DNA from: Ifrita kowaldi
Lineage: Eukaryota; Chordata; Aves; Passeriformes; Cinclosomatidae
Direction of reading: 5' to 3'
Length of the DNA: 64,000 nt
NCBI GenBank assembly: GCA_013398055.1
Contig: VZRS01007674.1
Location: forward strand, 2,653-66,652
Positions 35,841-46,886 of the stretch are shown here, in pieces. The position numbers and the translations under genes are program-made. A model generated the notes under the pieces. It ran no database searches. It saw only the letters and a program-made list of their open reading frames with translations, and had not been told where the DNA came from. How positions within the stretch are numbered: position 1 is the stretch's first letter; the number at the start of each line of letters is the position of its first letter.

Positions 35841-37537
35841 TTCCTTGAAGAGTTCAGAAAATCATTGAAACTAAATGGCGTGACAAAGTATAAGTGACAA
35901 TTAGGCTTTGCATCAAAAGTGCTTGCTGTTTGGTGGGTCAAATGACTGCCACGCTTCCTAATGCCATGTAAAATGTAACAGTGGTATATCTGTAACGCAG
36001 AGACCTTTGGCCAATTCACTGGTGACGTCTGAATCGTTTTTTCCCCCTGCTTCTCAGGCTGAATTTAGAATGTGGGACCCATGATATACAAAAGTCTTTA
36101 TTTTAGAGATAATTGCCCTCTAGACGCTCATCAATAGTTTAGTGTCCAGTGGTGAACGCCTCAAGTGAACAGGCCTTTTTTTTTGGCAAGTCTTAAAAAA
36201 AAAAAAAACAAGTAGAAAAACCTCCTTGTGTCTTGGAATTTTATCTTTCATTATTTGTTTTAAAACTCACTGAGATCGTGTTCAGTTGTAATTATCGGGT
36301 CTTCTTGACTTGTATCTGTAAATGTGATCACATTTCAGAAAATACACAGCTAAAAAGCCATGTGTGATCTGGAATTTCATGTGTTATGTTTTTAGTAAGT
36401 TTTGGGGGTTTTTACAACCACTTTAGGAAAAAAACCGTATGCGTAGGTCTCTTGTCTGCTTTTGTCTGATGTCCTTGGATAATAATAAAAGAAGCAGTAG
36501 AGTTGTGTGAAACAGATTGACATCCTAGATCGATACAAAATTAGAACCAAATGAGACTTTCCTGCACCACCATTTTTTCAGATATGAAATTTGTCACCAG
36601 GGCAACTTCACTCATGGGTCTAATGTAGTTAAATATTTTTACTGTCACTGTCACACCATCACTGGTGTAGATGGACAGTTTGCAAGGAGCTGTAGCTGAA
36701 GACTGTACCTGCACCTAGCTTCCACCATCACAAAAGTTGACTTGTCTTGAGGCACCTTTCTCCATGGTCACTTTAGTGTGATCTCTCCATTAGTTTTTGA
36801 GAGTGCAGAGCATTAATGAGGTCGAGGGGTGGCTTTGCTGTGCCTTGCTCCTCATAGCTGTTCTTTTAATTAGACATCATTGCTACCCATTCACTGAGGA
36901 AAAATGATAATCATAGGCCACAGCTCTTGCTGTGTGTTTACATCACCTAATTTGTGGCCTGGAAAAGAAAAAAAAACCAAAGCACTGGTGCAGAGATGGA
37001 GGGCCATTCCTAGAAGAAGGCCAGGTAAGACCTGGTCTACCATCCTCCCTAGGGATGCACATAGACAGCTCAGCAGGTTCACCACGGCCCTCCAGAAGAG
37101 AGCATCCCTGGGAAAAGTCCACCCTGTACCCTGGGCAGCAGCCAGCTGCTTCCCGTCCTTCTCCCCTGTGTGTCGTGCAGTCCTGGGGTTGGAAATGCAA
37201 GTGTGGAATGCTCCATGGACCACTGTGACTCAGCCTGTGGCACGTAGAGGCCAGAAATGCTGCTGTTAGTGGGTATGACTTCATTTGTGTGTCAGAATTG
37301 GGCTTGAACTCCTGACAGAGAAGGCCCCTGGGAACCTACAAGAGCAGTGGTAGTTCGGACTGTGCTTGCAGCTGGAGTCAGGGGAGTCCCAGGGCTGCCC
37401 AGTTTGCTGCCTTTTCTTGCTATCTAATGAGGGAAGCCTGAAAAAATTAACTTTTTGATTAAAAACACTGACTTTGGCAAAGAAGTTGAAAATGTAAGCC
37501 CTAAATCTCTGCAAGACAAGCGGGAGAAAATCACAGG
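35841..37537. other. Unique noncoding DNA, no gene seen
   Basis: This stretch would contain a 3' untranslated region if the 35713 exon candidate is real. Otherwise nothing is recognised. Positions 36890-37290 are GC-richer, with two frames open on each strand over 98-121 codons. The mutual overlap argues for chance. Confidence 0.5.
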
Positions 37538-37652
37538 GTTTTTGTTTGTTTGTTTGTTTGTTTGTGGTTTTTTCGGTTGGTTTTTTTGGGGGGGGGTTGG
37601 GTTGATTTGTTTTTTTGTTTGGGTTTTTTTTTTTATTTGGTTTTTTTTTTGA
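37538..37652 (+). repeat. T/G-rich low-complexity tract
   Basis: About 115 bases made almost only of T and G: a (TTTG)n run, then T-rich blocks, one G-run of about nine, and further T7-T13 runs separated by G doublets and triplets. Strand asymmetry is extreme. It gives Lys/Gln/Asn/Pro-rich frames on the minus strand and Phe/Gly/Trp-rich frames on plus, none of them genes. Similar tracts lie at 8525-8574 and 58056-58140. Confidence 0.9.
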
Positions 37653-40501
37653 AGTCTCAAGAGTATTTTGGAGCCCTTCTCAAAAGAGCTGGCTAATGAC
37701 TTTGAATGGTCAGCCTGGGCCCTTCTGAAACTACTTGTCTCTGAAGTCAGACTTAACTGACTTGGTGATTAGTTTCACAGTGTCAGATGGTGTAGAGCTA
37801 TTGCTAAGCACAGAAAATCATCTAGATGTCTTTCATCCTGTGTCTTTGCTCCTCTTGTATTGGCACACACAAAATTGGGTCCTTGATGAAGGGAGGTACC
37901 ACCTGAGCTTTGCTGGAATTTTAAATTCTTTGTCGCTTTTTGGCTCTGATTTTGAACAACTTGCCTGTACCATAACAGTCTGAGGGGTGTTTGCTGACTC
38001 ATCTTTGCAGCACAAACTCGGGTAGTATTTTGGTTTCAGGATGAATGTTTTACCTTGCCTATCCTTGCTCCATAGGCAGTCAAAGCTGAAATGTTTGTTG
38101 GCCTAAATAATTTATTTTATAAGGACTTTTTTCACTGATAATCTAATGGAGTTATTGTTTGCATAGGAGGGGAAGCATTCTCTGTTGTGCTTGATGCTGT
38201 GCTTTTTGTGGTATTCTCTGTGCTGAAGTGAAATGGCGTGTCTGCTTCTGCTAAAGAACAAAACACAGCTAGGTGGCTCAGGCAGGACTATCCTCCCTGC
38301 CAAAACACAAGGGTTTTGTACAAATATGCCACCCTTTTTCCTTCCATCAGTCGCCAAAGTCAGCTGTGCCAAAGAAAGGTCCTTTTTTTTAAATTTATTT
38401 TTTTCAATGCAACCCACACACCCACACCATGGAAGTTACAGTCATATTTTCCAGTAACCACAGAGCTGTGAGTGATGGCACGTGTGTTTTAAATAAAACT
38501 GGGAGGAGAACTGATGTAATGCTCTCTGGGTTATGTTTTTCTTTTTTTTTTTTCTTTTTCTTTCCATATTGCTCCCCCTCTTTCTCTTCTCCCCATCTGT
38601 TGGCTGCTATATGGGTTATTTTTGTTTTGTTTAAGATTTATTTTTTTCCTTGCTGCAAACCACAGTGAGGGAACTGTTGAAGAGGACAGCTGTGACACCT
38701 TGAGCTCAAGTATGGATGGATTTCTTTAAAGTTTTTAAAATTAGAGGGTGGTGCGATGTACCAGCTTGTGTAATCTTAAGAATTTTTTTTTTCCTTTCCT
38801 CTCTAGAAGTGAATTAATTGTGATACTCTGATAGAGCATGTGAGAAATAAATGTCTTTTTTTCTAGTGGCATGCTGAACTGCAACTGTCTGTTTCTCCAG
38901 TGAGATCACAAAATCATTTCGGAGAAAACATGTATTTCAGTTTTAGTTTAATATAGTGCAGAGAGACTTGTTCTAGAATGACAAGTGAAACCTGTTATTC
39001 CTCTGCTACTTTTCCTACTGCTGCTTTCAATGGTTAAATTAGTTTAACTCCTGCTTATAATGGTCTGTTTGGGAATATTTAGATTGTGATTCTATAAATT
39101 TTCATGGAGAACCCCTTGGAAGGTCTCAAAAGTAGGGTTTTTGTGTGTGTGTGTTCAAGAGAATAATTCTAAGTAAAATTCTGTATTTATTGTTGAATTC
39201 AGCTTTGAATAACAAGTTCAGCCACACAGCTTTGTGTGTGGGTACATGCCTCACTTGCAGACCTGCTCCTTTTGTACCAGTGCACCGTCTCTGCTCTCCA
39301 GCCCCACTCAGGAGGCTTCAAGGGATGGCTCCCAGCCTCCTTTGAGAAGACTGAATAATTGCTATTCCCTAAACAGGCATTCTGAGATGTATTATGCAGT
39401 TGTGTGACAAGGCACCAGGTCACCTGGTCTCTTTGCATGCCCTTAGCAAGTGGGAGGTGTCTTCAGTAAACCCAGAGGAGCTGAAGGGTTAAACCTATGC
39501 CATTTGGATGTCAAGGTTAAGCCTGAGCCCTGAAGGTGAGGATAGCTCAAGCTGCCGTGTACTTGCTGTGGGCAAAGAGCACAGGCAGACTCTGCCTGAA
39601 TGGATGATCTGGCCGTGTAATTCATTAGCTAGAAGCACCTGGTTTGTGTCTGTGCCCCTGGCCGCTCCTGACAATGGCACTTAAAGCCGTAGTCCCATTT
39701 TCAAAATAACCTGAGGACAGGGAGCTGTCTCTGTTGGAGCTGATCTAACTGGGGGCTCGCGTGGCTCTTCCCTGGTCACTCCTTCCTACCCTGCTCTTGC
39801 CCCTGGATCATGTGTGGAGCTGTTGTAGCTCTCTAAGCCAGCAGAAAGCTGGCTGCTTTTTTAAAATTTTATTTTATTTTGTTTTTAATTTTGATAATTA
39901 AGTTTCTGATAGCAAGGTTGCTTGGCACAGCTCTATGTTTGGTCAGGAGGGTGCCGGGGAGTGGGAGCACTCATAGGGGTGTAAGTCGATTTGCGATGTG
40001 GTTGCACAGAGGTTTAATCCAGTCTAAATTGTGTCAGACAGGCAATGTAAATAAACCATTACTGTAGGGGAGGCAGAGAGAGATTCATCTTGCTTAAGCT
40101 GCTATAAGCAAGAGACAGCTGAGGGAATGCAGAGAGGGAGCGTTCATTCGCAGGTCTCTGCTGCAACGTGAAAAATACTCCTAGCAGCTGTCAGAACCAA
40201 AGGTCCTGTGCTGTGAGAAGGAACAGATCTCTCTTGGATGGTGCTGAAATGTGATTTTTTTTGACAGCAGATAGAGTGAGTCAAGGCAGGAAAAGAAAAT
40301 GCTGAATAAGCCAGGTTAACAAAGTTTTGACATAACTGTGGTGCCAATGTTTTGTTCTGCCTCTCCGAAAGCTTGTCCCTAGAAAGAACTGAAATATCGG
40401 CACAGGTCCTTAATCTCATGGCCTAAGATCAGCATGTATAGCAATGCAAATTAAGAGGATGTTTAATGTTAAACCATTCGAATACCTGCTTTGTTTAAAA
40501 C

Positions 40502-40520
40502 TTTTTTTTTTTTTTTTTTT
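40502..40520 (+). repeat. Poly-T run (T19)
   Basis: A homopolymer of 19 T followed by AA and T5. No retroposed body is seen on the minus strand. Confidence 0.85.
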
Positions 40521-41620
40521 AATTTTTCCACAGCAGGGAAAAATCCAGAATTATGTGGTCTGGAGAGGAAAAAAAAAAGCTTTGTTTGAAAAAGAAAAAG
40601 AGCTAATCTTCTTGGGCTTTGATCTGTTGCTAATATTTTTGTCTTTTTTTTTTTTCTTTGCCCTTATGCTGGGAAAGTCTGCTATTGGGAATAGACTAGG
40701 ATTAGATCTTTTTGGGTGTCTATGTTGTGTTAATATCGAAATACTACATCTTCTAGAGGAAAGCAGACCTATTTTCCCTGACCACTGATAAGTACACTCT
40801 ATATTTCCCATGTATGTTTTAGATTCTTCCATAGGAAAACCAGAGTTATCTGAAAATACATATATTTATTAGTCAAAGCAGTAGGAGGAAGAACATCTTT
40901 GCTGCTTTCAGGGAGTGGAAACAAGTGCTGTTCAGCCCAAAAGGAGATGCCAGCAAAGCAAGTGGTTTTGCAGCCTTTTAAAATAATCCTTAGTGCTTTC
41001 TTTGTCAAAGTCAACACCATCTACTACGTGCAGAGCAAGAGCTCAGGAGGCGATGCTGTGTGGGGAATGTGGCATGAGCTTGGCAGGAGCTTGTGCACAG
41101 GAACTCCTCAGGGCTGGCAGTTATATACCACATTTTGATAAGACCAGAGGAGTGTGGCTGTAAAATATAAAACTGAGACCAAAGCACTGCCATATCAGTA
41201 CAGCTCAAACCCCAACAGTTTATGACTGTTAGCAGCAGTATTTTGCCCTGCTCAGTGTGTGCTTCAAATGTTAGTCAGACCTGACAGTAGGCTTGCAGGT
41301 CAGTGTAATATTTCTGCCATGTAAATGCTATTTATAAGAAGTTATGACTATAATTTATTTACTAGAGCGGGGGAGGGGAGCAGACAAAGAGGCAGTCACT
41401 TCATCCTGCTAAAGTCAATCACCAAACTGGAATAAAGTCCAGGTGCCCCTGAATCTAGTTCTTCCACTAGGTTTTCCACTAAGCTGTATTTAGCGTGACT
41501 GTGACACTGTATTTTTATAACTGCATCTCCTCAAGAGGCAGAGATGGAAGCCATGTGACTATTTCTCTCAGCAGAAGGGAAGACTTCCTACTCCTCTGTC
41601 CTGCTTCCAAGAAGAAAGAT

Positions 41621-41654
41621 CCTGCTACCATTAATGTCCTGCTGCCATTAATTG
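41621..41654 (+). repeat. Imperfect 17-bp tandem repeat (2 units)
   Basis: Two adjoining 17-bp units begin CCTGCTACCATTAAT and CCTGCTGCCATTAAT and differ at about three positions. This is a short slippage-type duplication without coding support. Confidence 0.7.
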
Positions 41655-44019
41655 GGCTTGCAACTCCACAAATAAAGAAGAAATAGTTACACATCCTTTT
41701 TATGAGTCAGAGAGGCTCACTTTTTTCTCTTGTAGCACTGAATGAGAAATGTTGAGAGTAGTTAAAACAGGAGTCAAAAATAATTTTGCCTCTGTTTCGT
41801 TGTTTTGATACAGCTGAAGACCAGTTTGGAGCCATGTGTTTTTTGGGGTGGTTCTTTTTTTTTTTTCTTCCCTAAGAGATAGCATATGCATTTCAACAGC
41901 CTCAAGACCTGCAGGGTGCATAGATTATGCTTTGGCTTATCTTCCCCAGGGCAAACTGCAGCAAACTACTCACTGAGACAGTGCAAAGTTATAGCAGTAA
42001 CACACACGTGCAAACAGTGGGGTCACAATCTGGTACTCAAAACACATATAAGCTTTGGGTGTGCTGCTGACTTCATGAGCCTCCCTTTTAAATCAGCCAA
42101 AATACACTAGAAAGGAAAATAAATACATGCAAGCAGAATAATTTTGATCTGGGAATGAAGGTGATTTGCAGCATTAAAAATCATGTCTTTGTCCCTAGGT
42201 ACAACCTACTTAGTGTCAGAGAGAAGGGTTTAGTGGCCACAATAAGCATTAACCTATTTCCTGTAGAAAAGCACTTTATTCCAGTTTGCATGTGATAAAT
42301 ATTTTTTGCTATACTAAACCAAGTTAGTTAACAAATGCTTTCTGTCAATCTATGGATGATACTTGTGCTGACAGGCAGATAGAAGACTTAGCCATCATTT
42401 TGACAAGATGAATCCCAAGCTCTATTTCTTGCAAAATATTCTTTTATAGGCTTGGTAGCCTTTGTTTAGAGAAGCACATGTAGAGAGAGAAAAAAGAAAA
42501 CCTCTTTTTTTTCCCCTCCTAATCTTGTCAATAACAACTCATTGTCCTGCTTATTATACTTGGCTTGTGTGATGGCCTCTAGTCCTAGCTTGCCTTAACA
42601 GGAAAAAGTAAAAAGTGTGTGTGCATGTATATGAATGGGAAGTCTTGCTGCAGACTGCATCCAAATAAAGAAAGAGACTTTTGAGGTCAGGTTCCGGACA
42701 AGCTGTCATATATAAATGCCGTCCTCATGGTCTGATTCTGGTCTTATTCCTCTCTAACTTAAGACAAACTCCAATAAAGCCAGTAGTGGCTGCTGTGAGC
42801 TGCTATGAGGCTGGGTTGAAATACCAGGATATTAACTGTAAACAAATATTGTAATGATTCTGCAGCTTTCAGAAAGTGTCCTTCTCATATTTTAGTAGTG
42901 GCATTGTTGTGTTTGGGGTGGTTTAAGATGCAAGGGCTAATCTACTCAAAAAAGAAATTCCATTTCACCATTTGCAATTTAATGGAGTACAAAGAGGCGG
43001 GGAAAGCACTCTACATAAATACAGATGTCTCTACTTCTGAGGCTTTTCTGTGTTCCTGCTACTTAAATGGGGATCAAGAATGATATTGTTCTGTCGGCTT
43101 GCTCTTTGTTTACAATACCCTCTTTGAAACTAGATGTCAAAATGAGTTTCCTGGATTGCTTATTGAATTCTGCAGGCTGACACTCCACTGTGAGCACTGG
43201 GAGCCTTCAGCTTTTTCCTTCAAAATAGCCCAAGTTTTGAGATTTGAAAAGCAGCTGTATTTTGCCACCACATGGAAAGGGCTTGTTTTTCTGCTTCTCT
43301 AAATTTCAAGTGTAACATTTGGACCAGGGCAAAAAAGTCTCAGTAAAACTCTCCTCTGTCTGTACTGGTAGAATTTTATCTGTCCTTTGCATGGCCATAA
43401 ACGACCAAAACACAGGGATTGGACCCAACGAGCAAATTGGGCCCGACGGTTTTATGGATTCCTGAGCTTGTGGCAATGAAATATTGTACAGTTAATGCAA
43501 ATTGTCAAGGATGACAGTTTAACCTCCTAAACATATACACAGAGACCCTCTTGTTCTTCCTCAAGCTGTGCCACATAAGTCAGCCTTGGCCAGGCACTGC
43601 ACAGCATCACATACCTCATGCTGTCTTTTCCAGGCCATCCTTGCTAAACCTATGCTTTCCCTTAAAGGGTATTTAAACAGACCAACTCTTTTGCCAAACT
43701 CTTCTCCTTAGGGTAAGGAGAGTGCCCCCCGGAGCATCTTGCCAAGGTAAATGGAGCAAATAGGTTCAATGTTAGTGTTACCAAATGTGATGCTGTTCTT
43801 GGTGAGTTGTACGTAGTCATACAGGCATTTCCATGTGTGCAGTGTCATACACAGCTTCCTATGCTTACTGTATGTGAGAGAAGATGGCTTAATGACAGAC
43901 TTCTAGCCTTTGCTCCAACTGTTGTGGTTATCTATTTTTTTGTTGCATTTTAGTCAGACCCCTGAAGTAATTAGCACACCCTGTGGGTTTTTTTGTGTGG
44001 TTTCTAGCTGAATACCCAT

Positions 44020-44130
44020 GAAGGAGTTAATTAACTTGTTTGCAGTATCTCATTAATTCATTTTTGGCTGTGAACTTAATTGCTCCTTTATTACTGATGA
44101 GTAAAATAGCTTTAGGCTCCCAATTAAAAT
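44020..44130. promoter_or_regulatory. Possible homeodomain-site cluster (AT-rich element)
   Basis: Within about 110 bp are the palindrome GTTAATTAAC (44026-44035), a CATTAATTCA core near 44051, CTTAATTGC near 44076, and CAATTAAAAT at 44121-44130. TAAT/ATTA cores are the usual homeodomain binding unit. The density is higher than in neighbouring sequence, but such motifs are common in AT-rich DNA. Function is inferred only. Confidence 0.2.
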
Positions 44131-46858
44131 GGACTTTGATGGATGTATAAGAGCTGGGCTTTCAGCTCATTGAATAGGCAGTGGAATTGCTATTCTGCAT
44201 CCCATTGCAGGCCAGGCTCCTTCATGGCAGTGCTTCTCAGGGACGAGTTTCTCCCAGTAACAGACTTGGTCTCAGAGTTGAAGCCATTAACTTCCCCAGT
44301 GGGAGGAAAATCAAATGGGATTTAGTGCCTGTAAACCTCTGAGGGCAGATGAAACTCAAAAAATAGGTGGACCTGCTGAAAGAAAAGACCACACCACTGA
44401 GGTGGCAGACAAGCATAAACTGTAGCTCCCTGCATTATGAAATAGCCACTCTGCTGAAGTCAGGTTCCCAGTGGTGAAGGTCTGGATTTCTAACTATGGG
44501 CATCCTTGGTTTTACTGGAGGGCAAAAGCTGTTTTCAGATGTTTGAGGGCATATCAAACATTTGTTATTGAAACAGTTTTTCTTCCTGCTGGTACATATT
44601 TGATGAGCTGGGGTGCATGAACATCAATTTGCTTTTCTAGGCTTAGATTTCTTCTAGGACAGTAGCACTTTCTTTTTAATATATTTTGAGACTGCTGGAT
44701 GTCAAGCATTATAGAAGAACCAGGAGTATTGGTGTTATAAAGAGAAATAGCCATAATAATTTTAAATAAGAAAAAGAAGAAAGCTGCAAATCTGTCTCTC
44801 ACTTCTCCCACCCACCTCCTTTCTCTGATTCAATGTGAAGAACACACAATTTATATTCCCAGTGGTGACTGGCTTGGACCCAATGACCTTTGCAAAAAAT
44901 CCATTGCCTGCATGGAAAATGTAGTAAAACAATGTAAGCGTGCTTACTGTAGGCATGTATATTTCTTAACACAATAGGGTCCTGAGACCAACTGAAGTCT
45001 CTGGATTCTTCTGCAAGAAATGTTCCCACAGGGGAGTTATTACGATACTCCCTCTGCTGGCTCTCATTCCACCTCCAAAGTTTCCTAAGGAGACCTCACT
45101 TGGGCATTGATCCACAGAGAACAAAATTACCATGTCTTGTTTGCTTATGTGAAGAGTCAGTACAGCCCAGAGGGTGGAGACTGTTGCCACTTTGAACAGA
45201 CAAGAACCCAAATTGTCAAGAAAAAGACATCTACTTTTGGATAAGATGGTTACAGATAGCAAGTGGAAGAGCAAAATCAAGCACTACTTACTTTCGTACC
45301 TTTAATTGAAAATCTACTCTAAAGCTGTTTGAAATGCTTTGAATGCAATCTGTTTTCATGAGAAGCAAACACTATCAGTCAGCGGCTTCTTTTCCACCAA
45401 AAGCTCTAGAACTTCATAAGCTAAATTCCAGATTGTTTTCACTGCTGTAGCAGCTTATTTGCTTCACTCATAAAAATCTGAACTCTTTCTGACTTTTCCT
45501 TAATGATGGCTGTTGGGAAGAATTTCTGTTTCCTGGAATAGTGAAGGGGGAAAATCCTGTTTGCTTTAGAAATAGCTTCTTTTTATGCTTTTCTCAAATC
45601 AGAGGGTCACAAGATGACCAGAGTTGCTGACACACAAATTATGAAACAAAATAATGATGGAACACAAATTTAAACCAAATTAAAAAAAAAAAAGAAAGAA
45701 AATAGAAATGCTGACAAGCTCATGGCAGTATGGTCTGCTAACAATTTACCAATTTACTCTGGAATTCTCTATGAAATTTTCAATTATTGTGCAACATATG
45801 AGATCTAGCTATGACTATGCTTTTTCCAAAGGCCAAAAAGAGAGGAAAAAAAAAAGGAGCTTCCTTAGATGACACTGTGGCACCTCTGTCCCTGTTTTAG
45901 CTGATTGCTTAAACACATGCTTAATAAATATGTTTAAGAGTCTGCTGACCTAAGCTTTGCTTTGTTACCAACTTTAACCCTGGAGTTACTGAAGTTCATT
46001 ATTGATATTGCAGTCCAGCAGGACAACTTTTTTTCCTTCTCAGGCATAACTTGTCTTGCTGCTCCAAGTAGTGTCCTCTTTGACAGAAAAGGGGAGAATG
46101 TGCCTTGGAAGGAAGTCAGACTATGGTTATCATCTGTGGTGAGGGGCCCAAGAAGTAAAGCTAAGCTTTTAATTTTATAAAATGGGAACTGAAGCAACAG
46201 GATGTGAGGAGGAGAAGGGAAAGGAAAGGAGTGAAGACAGCTCATATGGGTGCAGGCAGGCACAGGACACAGCAGAGGCCATCTGGGGCTCTGAGTAAGC
46301 CTGATCCTGCCTGTGGCTTCTCGCTTTCTCTGGGTCCTCGTGAGGATGAAGCTGCCCTGAATTTGCACGTTGTTACATTGGGTGTTGCTGAAGGGAACTA
46401 CTGCTCATGGGAACCTCAGTTTCTGCCAAGAGCTGCTTTGCCCTAATTCTGGCAACTCTCTCTGGCCTGTCATCATTACCCCAGTGCCTACGCAGACTCT
46501 GAGTGGAATGGATGATGGTTCTATTTGTGGTGCCTTGGCTCCTGTTTCTTTGTAGGCACTGGCTTACATGAAGGAATCTCATTAAAAGTATCTTTCCATG
46601 AGGGAGGTTTCTTCTGACTTGGTCTGCAGTGGAATTAGACAGTGGTACCCAGACCTGTGAGTGCCTGGCTGGTCTGTGTCTGTGGTGATGGACAAATATA
46701 ACAGACAGACTTTTGGAAGTGCTTTTCAGGAGTCTGGAGAATAAAGATAGCTGTGAAGCTGCCAACAAAAATCTAACCCAACTGTCCTTGCCAGCCTGGA
46801 CTCCACTCTTTATCAAACAAGGTTCATGATTATTGGAGCAAAAAAGCTGATTTAAAGA
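44131..46858. other. Unique noncoding DNA, no gene seen
   Basis: No gene is recognised. The longest open frame is 178 codons minus at 46373-46909, with no domain, no splice context and several plus-strand frames across it. A second minus frame of 144 codons lies at 45934-46368. A-rich runs occur near 45680-45692 and 45845-45856. Confidence 0.5.
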
Positions 46859-46886
46859 GGGGGAATGGAGGGGGGGAGAGCAGGGG
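46859..46886 (+). other. G-quadruplex motif in purine-rich patch
   Basis: G runs lie at 46859-46863, 46870-46876 (long enough to supply two runs) and 46883-46886, with 6-base connecting loops. The flanks continue as purine-only DNA to about 46893. The motif fits the standard pattern if the seven-G run is split. No gene context is seen. Confidence 0.6.

Larger units (their letters stand above)
37653..44019. other. Unique noncoding DNA, no gene seen
   Basis: No gene is recognised. Homopolymer T runs occur near 38390, 38545-38560, 40502-40520 and 40645-40657, with a short (TG)n near 39141-39154. An imperfect 17-bp tandem repeat occupies 41621-41654. The longest open frame is 114 codons plus at 40444-40788, dominated by poly-T-encoded Phe, and is not a gene. 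Confidence 0.55.

Noticed and set aside
37424..37660. Lys/Gln/Asn-rich minus-strand frame
   Set aside because: It is the translation of a T/G-rich low-complexity tract. The similar frame at 57997-58182 is rejected for the same reason.
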